Source: an uncultured Porphyromonadaceae bacterium
GTDB taxonomy: Bacteria; Bacteroidota; Bacteroidia; Bacteroidales; Muribaculaceae
NCBI GenBank assembly: GCA_947643165.1
Contig: CANRVB010000008.1
Location: forward strand, 35,321-99,320
Direction of reading: 5' to 3'
DNA length: 64,000 bases
Shown here: in pieces, positions 44,201-52,203 of the stretch
Layout of the letters: each line of letters opens with the position of its first letter
Position numbering within the stretch: the stretch's first letter is position 1
Notes under the pieces: generated by a model
Told to the model about the DNA's origin: nothing
Seen by the model: the letters and a program-made list of their open reading frames with translations, nothing else
Database searches by the model: none
Program-made: the position numbers and the translations under genes

Positions 44201-45481
44201 TTATTCGGTGTAAAATTTTATAAGGTTGGTCAGCGACCACAGACATCCGTCGCAGAATGTAGGATACGTGTTGTTGCGCATACGGCATTCATCGGCCGGG
44301 CGGTATACACCTTTGGCCGAATAGCCACCTCCTTCATATACGCCAAGAGGCCACTTACCGGCGTCTTTCACCGGTGTGGGGACAGGAGTGCCCGGTTTAA
44401 GCTGCGATTTCCATTTCGAGTCGAAGTCGACAAGGGTGGTTATGTTCGGGTTCCAGGGTTCTATATCGGTAGGATATGTATCCTCCATCACGTCGCCATC
44501 ATAAAAATACTCGTCGGCAAGGCCTCCGAAGCTATGTCCGAATTCATGCACCACTACAGGACGGAACATTGGATGACGGGCCGTGGTCAGCGTATAGCTG
44601 TTATAAATGCCTCCGCCGCCATATTCATCGGTATTGGCCAGTATGATTATGTGTTCGTATGGAATGCCGGTGAGTGCGTCGTGCACTTTGCCGAGTTGGT
44701 CGGTGGTCAGATAGCGGTCGGAGTGGAACGTTGAGAAGTGCGATCCGAACGCAGTACGCTTCCAGTCACCGAGACGCGGTACGCTCACACCCGAATCCTC
44801 CGACGGACTTGCTACCGCAACAAAGTTAAACCTATCGGCCATCGATTTGAATGGTTCATGATTGAGTATCGATTCCACGGCTATCTGTGCATGGTGATAG
44901 AAGCTGTCCATTTCAGCCGTTGTATATCCTTCTGCCAGTATGGCTACATCTATCGCCTTGTCTACGGTCAGAGGTGAGCGATGAATATATTTGTGAGGGA
45001 GCGGCTTTACGCCGTCGCGTGGCTCAACGAGTATTTCTGCCGGATCATAGTAGTGGCTCATGCGTGCCATCTCGCGTCGGTGTGCGTCAGTCAGAGTCAC
45101 GTCGATGCGGGTCTTACCCTTGGGCTGTGGAACCAGATATGAGTTATGAAAAGACTGTGGTCCCGATTTCATCTCATCGGTCGACAGCCATTCGTGGTAG
45201 AGCGATGAGAACGAGTGGCGGTAAATTGTATCACCTGTTGCCACATCTATCAGATCTATCGTGCCATCGCCAGCATATGGCAGCTTCGACAGATTGGCTC
45301 GGCGTCCGGCCCATCCTGGGGTAGTCGATAGCTGGTCTACCGTCACGTAGCGGTTCGTGGAGTCCGCTCCAAATATATAGTCGAGTCTGAGCGTTCTGTC
45401 TTCAAAACGCTCATCGAAGTCGCTGGCGGTCGAGGCCATAGCCGTCAGTATGCCAACTGCAAGTGTCGTGATTATGCGCAT
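44201..45481 (-). CDS. exported M64-family metallopeptidase (IgA peptidase M64)
   Basis: 426 residues with a signal peptide (MRIITTLAVGILTAMASTAS). An N-terminal M64 domain (about 20-150) precedes the peptidase domain, with the zinc motif VVHEFGHSFGGLADEYFYDGD near residue 315, in which two His and the later Glu or Asp should bind zinc. The family name comes from a Clostridium IgA protease, but most gut homologues have unknown targets. Its start lies about 27 bases from copy 3 of the 68-bp repeat, whose TAATTTTG points into it. Confidence 0.9.
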   Translation of the reverse strand: MRIITTLAVGILTAMASTASDFDERFEDRTLRLDYIFGADSTNRYVTVDQLSTTPGWAGRRANLSKLPYAGDGTIDLIDVATGDTIYRHSFSSLYHEWLSTDEMKSGPQSFHNSYLVPQPKGKTRIDVTLTDAHRREMARMSHYYDPAEILVEPRDGVKPLPHKYIHRSPLTVDKAIDVAILAEGYTTAEMDSFYHHAQIAVESILNHEPFKSMADRFNFVAVASPSEDSGVSVPRLGDWKRTAFGSHFSTFHSDRYLTTDQLGKVHDALTGIPYEHIIILANTDEYGGGGIYNSYTLTTARHPMFRPVVVHEFGHSFGGLADEYFYDGDVMEDTYPTDIEPWNPNITTLVDFDSKWKSQLKPGTPVPTPVKDAGKWPLGVYEGGGYSAKGVYRPADECRMRNNTYPTFCDGCLWSLTNLIKFYTE

Positions 45482-45507
45482 TGGTTGTTTTATTACCTGT
45501 TAGACCG

Positions 45508-45575
45508 CAAAATTACGAATAAGTGAGCGCAATGCCAAAATTTATTTTGAGCATTGCCGAGCGTGAGTAATTCGG
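45508..45575 (-). repeat. 68-bp palindromic repeat, copy 3 (promoter-bearing)
   Basis: Differs from copies 1 and 2 at one base and has the same orientation. Its minus-strand TTTTG-N20-TAATTTTG ends 27 bases before the M64 peptidase ATG, so the repeat appears to supply the promoter. A 15-base partial copy (CAAAATTACGAATAA) follows at 45584-45598. Confidence 0.85.
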
Positions 45576-45583
45576 GCGTCAGC

Positions 45584-45598
45584 CAAAATTACGAATAA
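45584..45598 (-). repeat. partial repeat copy
   Basis: CAAAATTACGAATAA, the left end of the 68-bp repeat, just downstream of the membrane partner gene of the sigma factor. Confidence 0.6.
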
Positions 45599-45608
45599 CC
45601 GAGCGTGC

Positions 45609-46031
45609 CTACTGTTCTTTGTTGTTGCAGTGCTTGGCAAGCTCCCTTATCATCAGCTTGTCATATAGCGGACCGAATATACAATTGCCCACAATTATTA
45701 CCAGGCCAACCAGCCCTAAAGCTATTGTAGCGTGAGTGCTCGGTGTGTTCCATGCCGCCGGATTAGTAAGAGTCTCGGCAATAGAGCCGTAGCCATTAAG
45801 GAGCGATTCGCCACATACCTTCACGATGGTATATATGCCGAACGCCGCCATCATGATCCATGTGGCTATAGCCGCGAACTTGGCTCTGCGGTTGCGCTTT
45901 TCGGCCATACGTGCCGCCTCGGCCATTATCAGTTGCATGGTCGTGTAGTTGAGGTTGCTTGCCGGCTTGCCGGCGCGTTCTATACGTTTGCCAATAGCCT
46001 TTTTGAGCAGTGTCTTGTCCGATTCTTTCAT
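45609..46031 (-). CDS. two-helix membrane protein, putative sigma partner/anti-sigma
   Basis: 140 residues. A basic N-terminal segment of about 45 residues is followed by hydrophobic helices at about 52-74 and 103-124, with a short periplasmic loop between. Its start overlaps the stop of the ECF sigma gene by four bases (ATGA), so the two are translationally coupled. This position and topology (cytosolic N-terminus, membrane part) are those of an anti-sigma factor or sigma accessory protein. No known anti-sigma motif (ZAS, FecR) is visible, so the role is inferred from position. Confidence 0.7.
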   Translation of the reverse strand: MKESDKTLLKKAIGKRIERAGKPASNLNYTTMQLIMAEAARMAEKRNRRAKFAAIATWIMMAAFGIYTIVKVCGESLLNGYGSIAETLTNPAAWNTPSTHATIALGLVGLVIIVGNCIFGPLYDKLMIRELAKHCNNKEQ

Positions 46032-46594
46032 AGTTGTTGTGTTGTGAGGTGAGTTATAATGGCATACAGCTTTTTGCGGGCACGGAGCATCTTTACCTTC
46101 ACATTGTTTTCCTTCAGACCCGTTACCTGCGCGATATCCCGTACCGGCAGATCCTCATAGTAGTACATGGTCAGCAATGCGCGGTCATCGGCATCAAGCA
46201 TATCGAGGGCTGTGGTCAATGCTTCCAGACGCGGATCTTCCTCGTTGCTTTGGTCGAAGAAAGCGTCCACCTCCGTATCGCTGAGCCTTTCCGTCTGCAG
46301 ATCGTCGAGCCTTAGCGCATCATTGCGCTTTGAGCGCGTATGGTCGATGGCTGTATTATAAGCTATACGGTATATCCATGTGTCGAGTGTCGATTTGCTG
46401 CGGAAACTGCTTAGCGACTTGAATGCTTTGATAAACACATCCTGTGTAAGCTCGTCGGCTGTCATGTCATCGCCGGCTATACCTGCAACCAGAGCATGTA
46501 CGCGATCAGAATACGCCTCAACTATCACACCGAACTTGTCGGTGCGACCTCCGCGTATCTCTTCGATCAGTCTATGTTGCTCCGCTGTTGTCAT
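46028..46594 (-). CDS. ECF RNA polymerase sigma factor
   Basis: 188 residues. Region 2 (about 20-90) contains DELTQDVFIKAFKSLSSFR and the core-binding TWIYRIAYNTAIDHTR. A linker (about 95-120) precedes region 4 (about 125-180), DADDRALLTMYYYEDLPVRDIAQVTGLKENNVKVKMLRARKKL, the helix-turn-helix that reads the -35 box. Nothing resembling sigma-70 region 1 is present. The gene has at its own start the same TGTAAC-N16-CGTCTAAAG sequence that precedes the divergent gene, so it probably controls itself. The predicted -10 lies only six bases before the ATG. Confidence 0.93.
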   Translation of the reverse strand: MTTAEQHRLIEEIRGGRTDKFGVIVEAYSDRVHALVAGIAGDDMTADELTQDVFIKAFKSLSSFRSKSTLDTWIYRIAYNTAIDHTRSKRNDALRLDDLQTERLSDTEVDAFFDQSNEEDPRLEALTTALDMLDADDRALLTMYYYEDLPVRDIAQVTGLKENNVKVKMLRARKKLYAIITHLTTQQL

Positions 46595-46599
46595 TTTCC

Positions 46600-46630
46600 C
46601 TTTAGACGTACCTTTTCAAATTTAGTTACA
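46600..46630 (-). promoter_or_regulatory. ECF-type promoter of the sigma gene
   Basis: Minus strand TGTAAC (46630-46625), 16 bases, CGTCTAAAG (46608-46600). CGTC -10 boxes are a hallmark of ECF promoters. Transcription would start within a few bases of the ATG. Confidence 0.75.
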
Positions 46631-46664
46631 ATTTCGGGGTGAAAAAAATTTTTTATCATATTTT

Positions 46665-46695
46665 TGTAACCTTTTTCCGACACTGCCGTCTAAAG
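46665..46695 (+). promoter_or_regulatory. ECF-type promoter of the divergent gene
   Basis: TGTAAC 46665-46670, 16 bases, CGTCTAAAG 46687-46695. All 15 box bases and the 16-base spacing equal those of the sigma gene promoter, whereas the spacers differ. Confidence 0.78.
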
Positions 46696-46721
46696 TTCAG
46701 AAACAACAAAAAACTTAGCAT

Positions 46722-47150
46722 ATGGATTTAACTTCAATCTTTGTCACAGCCATTATATTTGTGACTCTCTACAAGGTGATATACCTGTTCGTTCGCCGCA
46801 AGGAGCGCATGATGCTCATCGACAAGCTCGATCACATCAACATGACTCCGCCCGAGTTTCGCTCAAATCTCGATGCCATTACCCGCGATCTTGGTGCCCC
46901 CGACGATACGGCCGAGATAATCGGATCGAACAAGTTCACCACTCTCAGGTGGGGATCAGCCGCCTTTGGGGCCGGTTTAGGTCTGCTTGTCGCACAGTTA
47001 ATATGCAATGCCTTCCGCGTAACAATGGGCAATGACTGGGGCCACTGGCGCGATGAATCTACCATCTATGGCAGCTGCCTGCTGCTGTTCCTTGGTCTTG
47101 CGATGCTTGTTGCCTTTATCGTCGAGTACAACATTCGTAAGAAAAGCTGA
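46722..47150 (+). CDS. DUF6249-like membrane protein, ECF target
   Basis: 142 residues. Helix 1 is at about 7-24, then a basic, amphipathic cytosolic stretch, and helices at about 83-103 and 117-137. The layout fits small DUF6249-type membrane proteins that often sit beside ECF sigma genes in Bacteroidota; the family name is recalled and less certain than the layout. It is transcribed from the ECF-type promoter at 46665 and has no neighbour downstream in the same direction until 47283. It may sense or answer the envelope condition that activates the sigma factor. Confidence 0.7.
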   Translation: MDLTSIFVTAIIFVTLYKVIYLFVRRKERMMLIDKLDHINMTPPEFRSNLDAITRDLGAPDDTAEIIGSNKFTTLRWGSAAFGAGLGLLVAQLICNAFRVTMGNDWGHWRDESTIYGSCLLLFLGLAMLVAFIVEYNIRKKS

Positions 47151-47210
47151 ATCTGGTCTTCTCATAGATATTTTTTAGGTATTGTATCTCTGCTTTGCTC
47201 AACTTTCATG

Positions 47211-47239
47211 TTGTGTGAAGCAGAGTTTTTGTATATTTG
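47211..47239 (+). promoter_or_regulatory. promoter of the C10 peptidase gene
   Basis: TTG 47211-47213, an 18-base spacer, TATATTTG 47232-47239. The leader to the ATG at 47283 is about 40 bases. Confidence 0.65.
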
Positions 47240-47282
47240 CACCAAATTACATTAAGGCAGTTATTCTACCTAAATCTCTATC

Positions 47283-50200
47283 ATGCCAATTTCTACTTAC
47301 CAAATTCTCAGGTGGCCGGCATTTGCGCTGCTGCTTGGTATCTCCGTTTCTTCGCAGGCACGTCAGTTGTCGGCTGCCGAAGCCTTGAAACGTGTGGATA
47401 CAGACATCAGGACTGAATCCTCCGACAAGTTGTTGAAATCTGTTTCTGGCGCGGCCGTGGTTTCTACCGGTCCGGCTGTAGCCGGCGATGGCACTGTGGC
47501 TTATTATGTATTTGAGTCGCAGACACAGCCCGGCTATTTTATAGCCTCCGGTGACGATCGCCTTCGTCCGCTCCTGGCCGTTGTCGATTCCGGCTCTTTC
47601 GAAGCCGACAATATGTCGCCTGCCATGCAGTGGTGGCTTCAGCAGTATACCGAACAGGCAAAGTCTGCCGTACAGTCAGCCGATATCCAGAGCCGTAGCA
47701 CTGGTGGCGATCTCGCCGACTTGTATTCTAAGTGGGTTGCGGTCGATCCGCTCCTTACTACCCGCTGGAATCAGTATGAGCCATATTGGAACGATTGTCC
47801 CATATCAAATGGCAAGCGGTGTCTGACGGGATGTACCGCCACAGCTCTTGCTCAGATAATATATCATAACCGCTTCTTTCAGGGTTCCGGTACGCATACT
47901 TACACATCTACCGGCATAGGGCAGACTCTCTCCTATAAGTTTGAGGGGCATACGTTCGATTGGGACAATATGCTCGACGATTATGCTGATAAATCGGTCA
48001 CGCCTACTGCTGCCCAGAATGCTGCTGTTGCCGATCTCATGTATGCCTGTGGTGTAGTGTCCGACATGGGATATGGAACTGATGCGAGTGGTGCGACCGT
48101 AAAGCCCGATCGTATGATCCGTATGTTTGGACTCGACCCTACTACAGCCATGCTCAACCGTTCATCCTATTCTACCCCGGAGTGGGAGTCGCTTATCTAC
48201 GATGAGTTGTCTCATGGTCGTCCTGTCTACTACTCCGGTTTCACTCCTTCTGCCGGGCATGCCTTTGTGTGCGATGGTTACGATGATCCGGGTCTGTTCC
48301 ACATCAACTGGGGTTGGGGTGGTGCAGGTGATGGCTATTTCGCCCTCACGGCTCTCTACAATGGTGGCCCCGAGTCATTCGATTCCGGATTCTGTGGAAG
48401 TCAGGCTATAGTACGTATCGTACCGCCTACGGCTACATCCAAGCCCGAACCTCTACCCGATCTGATTCCCAAGTGCTCAGAATATAATATCACTTCGATC
48501 TACGACTATAGCTGGAGCTTCTCGATGGATCGTTCGCCTTACGAGGTCACTCAGGTTAAACCCGGTATGCTGTTCACGTCGGTCGACGATCCTTCTGTAA
48601 GCGTGTTTGTTCCTATATGGTCAGCCATGTGGTCGTTTGATTACAATATAGGCTATATCTGGACATTCACCAATTACCAGTTGGTTTTCGACGGACTGAC
48701 CATTGCCCCCGGACGCTATACTATAGATCCGGCTATCCGCATACTTAACCAGGACGCCGACCATACACCTATCAAGCTCACCTCGGGCGCACAGTTCCAG
48801 GCATACGCCAACGTTAAGTCGATGAGCAATATCTCAATCGAGCGCGAGACCCGCGATGATGCTTACAAGCTTGAATTCACCACAGCATCTATCGGTTCGG
48901 ATATCTACCGCAACTCATCTTTCCCAATCGACATTACTGTTGTCAACACTGGCAAGTCTGACTATACAGGTCGTTTGTCATACGCCTTGCGAAAGGTAAA
49001 CACTGGTGTCTCATCCTACGAAATCGGTGCTTCTGATCTCACGATCCCTGCAGGCGACAGCTACACGCTTCGTACTAATGTCACTATTGCAAATCTGCAG
49101 AATGCAGCCGATCTGTTGGCTGGTGACTATCGCTTTATCATCAACACACGTTCGGGGCTGTATCTTTACGGTAGCAACGACAATATCACCTTGCACGATG
49201 GCGAGGCATCCGGAGGTGGCGATAACGGGCACCTCGACCGGTTCTACATCGCAGGAATGACCTACGGTTCAACATCCAATCTTGTAGATTCCAAACTTGA
49301 GAATGGAGGTTTCCCCACCGAACTGCCGCAGGATGCGCCGCTTTTCTTCCAGCCATGGGAGATGTCGACCGCCGCAGGTTCATACAACTATAACTTATGT
49401 CTGTACCGCAAGGGTGAGACAGAGCCTTGCTACAAGTCCCCCTCTGTCTGGTCTGTCAATATCGGAACTCCTGGTTACTATTTTGGCCAGGTTAAAGCTA
49501 TCACCGGTCTTCCTTCCGGTGAGTTCCGTGCCCGCTTTGTCAATTCTGATGGCACACCGCTCTCTTCGGCATGGGATCTGACCATATACCGCGAGCTCGA
49601 CCTTGACAATTCCACTACCATCCGCCTTATCGACAGTGCTGACGGTATCACAAATGCGCTCGGTATTATGCGCCACGCCGGATCGCTTGCAATCACATCC
49701 GAGGCTGTCGGTGGCAATGCTGATACGCAGATTGCGCTTGTCGACCGTTTTGCCGACCGCGACATAGATCTTCAGAACGTCATTCTGTCCGACAAGGTCA
49801 CATCAATTGGCCTCGCGGCATTCCGTTTCTGCCACAACCTTCAGTCAGTGGTTATGCGTTCACCCGAAGTTCCGTTCCGCTATCCCGAAGCTGTGTTCTA
49901 CGGTGTCGGATCCGACGTCAACTTCTACGTCCCGGCAGCCTCTTATCAGGCTTACAGCAGCGCTCTTGCCTCCATTGGTAATGTCTATTCGGCTATCGAC
50001 GCTATTCCGGTGAATACCGATCCTGTTACCGTTGAGGCCGGCGAGACTGTTGAACTCCCTGTTGAATTTGCCGACAACGACAACACCGATCTTGAGTGCT
50101 TCCTGTCCGAGCCTTCGGTAGCCAGGGTTACTTATGCCGGTGGAAAGCTGACCATCGAAGGTCTTGCTGTCGGCCGGTCTACTCTAATCATTCGTCATCC

Positions 50201-50417
50201 TCAGCCCGATGTCGAGCCTGTCAGTCTGTCTCTTTCAGTTGCAGAACCGGCTGGTATCGATAGTGTCGACTTCGACAAACTTGATCCATCTACAGTCGAG
50301 ATCTACACTACTTCTGGCGTAAGGATCGGCAAAGGTGCGGATGCCCGTGCATCGCTTGCTCCTGGAGTATATATCCTGCGTAGTGGCAGCAAATCTACCA
50401 AGATCATAGTCCGCTGA
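47283..50417 (+). CDS. C10-family cysteine peptidase with T9SS C-terminal domain
   Basis: 1044 residues. Signal peptide (about 1-26), a propeptide of the Spi type (about 27-140), then the streptopain-like catalytic domain. Cys184 is in GKRCLTGCTATALAQI and His326 in SAGHAFVCDGYDD, followed by LFHINWGWGGAGDGYFAL. Further on come beta-domains, an LRR_5/BspA-type segment (about 820-900), an Ig-like Big2 repeat (about 915-975), and a type IX sorting domain at the end (VEIYTTSGVRIGKGAD...SLAPGVYILRSGSKSTKIIVR). C10 enzymes cleave host proteins outside the cell. A hairpin terminator follows. Confidence 0.92.
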   Translation: MPISTYQILRWPAFALLLGISVSSQARQLSAAEALKRVDTDIRTESSDKLLKSVSGAAVVSTGPAVAGDGTVAYYVFESQTQPGYFIASGDDRLRPLLAVVDSGSFEADNMSPAMQWWLQQYTEQAKSAVQSADIQSRSTGGDLADLYSKWVAVDPLLTTRWNQYEPYWNDCPISNGKRCLTGCTATALAQIIYHNRFFQGSGTHTYTSTGIGQTLSYKFEGHTFDWDNMLDDYADKSVTPTAAQNAAVADLMYACGVVSDMGYGTDASGATVKPDRMIRMFGLDPTTAMLNRSSYSTPEWESLIYDELSHGRPVYYSGFTPSAGHAFVCDGYDDPGLFHINWGWGGAGDGYFALTALYNGGPESFDSGFCGSQAIVRIVPPTATSKPEPLPDLIPKCSEYNITSIYDYSWSFSMDRSPYEVTQVKPGMLFTSVDDPSVSVFVPIWSAMWSFDYNIGYIWTFTNYQLVFDGLTIAPGRYTIDPAIRILNQDADHTPIKLTSGAQFQAYANVKSMSNISIERETRDDAYKLEFTTASIGSDIYRNSSFPIDITVVNTGKSDYTGRLSYALRKVNTGVSSYEIGASDLTIPAGDSYTLRTNVTIANLQNAADLLAGDYRFIINTRSGLYLYGSNDNITLHDGEASGGGDNGHLDRFYIAGMTYGSTSNLVDSKLENGGFPTELPQDAPLFFQPWEMSTAAGSYNYNLCLYRKGETEPCYKSPSVWSVNIGTPGYYFGQVKAITGLPSGEFRARFVNSDGTPLSSAWDLTIYRELDLDNSTTIRLIDSADGITNALGIMRHAGSLAITSEAVGGNADTQIALVDRFADRDIDLQNVILSDKVTSIGLAAFRFCHNLQSVVMRSPEVPFRYPEAVFYGVGSDVNFYVPAASYQAYSSALASIGNVYSAIDAIPVNTDPVTVEAGETVELPVEFADNDNTDLECFLSEPSVARVTYAGGKLTIEGLAVGRSTLIIRHPQPDVEPVSLSLSVAEPAGIDSVDFDKLDPSTVEIYTTSGVRIGKGADARASLAPGVYILRSGSKSTKIIVR

Positions 50418-50440
50418 CATCATAAGCGGTCCATATATAG

Positions 50441-50484
50441 TGAAGCCGTGCGGAATTGGCGCTATCGCCATCCGCACGGCTTCA
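50441..50484. terminator. bidirectional hairpin terminator
   Basis: 14-base stem 50441-50454 with 50471-50484, extended inside by TGGCG/CGCCA, between the converging peptidase and sulfatase genes. Confidence 0.88.
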
Positions 50485-50500
50485 TTCATGTTGGAGTTCT

Positions 50501-52006
50501 TTATTCCTTCGGGAAATTAGGGCTGTAGAGCAAGGTAGACTTGCGTACTGCAAGTTTTCCGTCCTTCACGAACTCTTCTCCACGTTCGCTCAGATGGTTT
50601 ACCATGGCGCCACGCATCTTTTCAAGTTGTTTCTTATACTTCTTGTCGTTTGCGGCATCATGTAGTTCGAGTGGATCTTTCGTAAGGTCGAACAGTTGCT
50701 CTGTACCGTTGTTCAGATTCCAGATATACTTTATCTTTCCGTCTGTCAGGGCACACCAGTAGTTGTCCTTACTGTAGCAAGTGGCATGCTCAAGGTCAAT
50801 GTATTCGCGCCACGGTTCATAGCCCTCTTTCACCAGGGCCTGCAGAGGACGTCCGTCCATGTCGGTTGGAACCTGGGTCCCTGCCGCATCAAGAAAAGTC
50901 GGCAGAATATCGCGCAACTCAACCGGAGCGTCAATTTCGCCTGGTTTTACATGATCGGCTGCCGGCCATTTCACTATGTATGGCACATGCGATGATCCTT
51001 CGTATGGGTAAGTCTTTCGCCAGTGGTAGTGGTCGCCCATCATGTCACCGTGGTCCGATACAAATAATATCAGCGCGTCATCATACATCCCTTTCTCCTT
51101 CAGCATATCCACTATGCGCCCTATTTGGTCATCTATGAACGTTATGTTCGCATAATAGTGACGTCGTGAATTACGTGCATACTCATCTCCGAAATTGCCG
51201 TAGGGAGCATCTTTGGCTGCGGTAGCGGGATCCTTCAGGTCTGCATAGCGCACGCACCAGTCACCGGCGGCGGGTGCCGGTATATTGACATCCTTATACA
51301 TATCTATATACCGTTGCGGTGGATCGTAAGGGCTGTGAGGACGGGCAAATGATACTTTCAGAAACAATGGTTTGCCCGAGGTATCATAGTTGCTGATGAA
51401 CTCACAGGCCATCTCGCCTGTCCAGTATGTTGGGTGGAGTTCTTCAGGTAGCTTGTACACGCTGGCCCCGTGATCGTTCCAGCCTACCCCTGTTGCGTCC
51501 GGGTTGATGCCGGGAGCCTTGATCTGGAGCCACTGGCGGTAGTCGCTTGTGAAATTCTCATCCTCTATACGTCCGCTCTCGTCGAGCAGTGTACCGTCAA
51601 AGCCATGCTTGGTGCGTTGAGGGTTCCAGTGCATTTTGCCTATGCCGAATGTGAAGTAACCTGCTTCTTTAAGCATACGTGGCATTTCATACGTATACGA
51701 TGACGCTTGTTTTCCGTATCCGAGCATTCCATGGTGCCACGGTGACATGCCTGTTAGCAGTCCCGCACGTGCCGGAGTGCTGCTCGGACATGAGGAATAT
51801 CCTTTGGTGAACAACGTCCCCTCGGCTGCGAGTGCGTCTGTATGTGGCGATATTACAGCCTCGTTTCCCATGCATCCGATAGCATCGCTTCGCTGCTGGT
51901 CAGTCATGATAAGGATTATGTGAGGTTGCTTCTGCGCGTATGCCGTAGATGTGCACAGTCCCGCTGTCACTGCTATGGCGCATTTCAAGTTTGTCAAGCT
52001 ATTCAT
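50501..52006 (-). CDS. Ser-type sulfatase
   Basis: 501 residues with a signal peptide (cleavage near AYAQ). Metal ligands are in IILIMTDQQRSDAIG and FVSDHGDMMGDH. The catalytic motif is SSTPARAGLLTG near residue 77, where the residue to become formylglycine is Ser in S-T-P-A-R, so an anaerobic sulfatase-maturing enzyme is needed; it is not in the window. The family removes sulfate from host glycans or glycosaminoglycans in the periplasm. Substrate is unknown. A TAACTTTG -7 element on the minus strand (52044-52051) precedes it. Confidence 0.92.
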   Translation of the reverse strand: MNSLTNLKCAIAVTAGLCTSTAYAQKQPHIILIMTDQQRSDAIGCMGNEAVISPHTDALAAEGTLFTKGYSSCPSSTPARAGLLTGMSPWHHGMLGYGKQASSYTYEMPRMLKEAGYFTFGIGKMHWNPQRTKHGFDGTLLDESGRIEDENFTSDYRQWLQIKAPGINPDATGVGWNDHGASVYKLPEELHPTYWTGEMACEFISNYDTSGKPLFLKVSFARPHSPYDPPQRYIDMYKDVNIPAPAAGDWCVRYADLKDPATAAKDAPYGNFGDEYARNSRRHYYANITFIDDQIGRIVDMLKEKGMYDDALILFVSDHGDMMGDHYHWRKTYPYEGSSHVPYIVKWPAADHVKPGEIDAPVELRDILPTFLDAAGTQVPTDMDGRPLQALVKEGYEPWREYIDLEHATCYSKDNYWCALTDGKIKYIWNLNNGTEQLFDLTKDPLELHDAANDKKYKKQLEKMRGAMVNHLSERGEEFVKDGKLAVRKSTLLYSPNFPKE

Positions 52007-52043
52007 ATAGATAAGATGTGATGATTGGTTTTTAGGTCTGTCG

Positions 52044-52051
52044 CAAAGTTA
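52044..52051 (-). promoter_or_regulatory. sulfatase -7 promoter element (TAACTTTG)
   Basis: Exact TAnnTTTG match on the minus strand, 37 bases upstream of the sulfatase ATG. Confidence 0.55.
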
Positions 52052-52117
52052 GTAAAATCTATCCGCCCAGTCTTCATCATTATGCTGATTTCCGTTTCTT
52101 GCCAGCAATATAATAGT

Positions 52118-52149
52118 GGAGCCGGGACGTCTCGCGACGTCCCGGCTCC
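52118..52149 (-). terminator. rpoC terminator hairpin
   Basis: Perfect 14-base stem 52118-52131 with 52136-52149 and a TCGC loop, 55 bases downstream of the rpoC stop. Confidence 0.8.
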
Positions 52150-52166
52150 GAGGGGATGATGAAAAC

Positions 52167-52186
52167 GTTCGCGCAATTGCGCGAAC
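52167..52186. repeat. perfect 20-bp palindrome after rpoC
   Basis: GTTCGCGCAATTGCGCGAAC is fully self-complementary. It lies between the rpoC stop codon and the terminator hairpin. As RNA it would form a hairpin; as DNA it could bind a dimeric protein. Confidence 0.7.
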
Positions 52187-52203
52187 TCAGGATGGATGTT
52201 ATA

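Noticed and set aside
42716..44734. A 670-codon open frame on the plus strand opposite metG
   Set aside because: Shadow of metG and the M64 peptidase gene; no recognisable motif and atypical composition.
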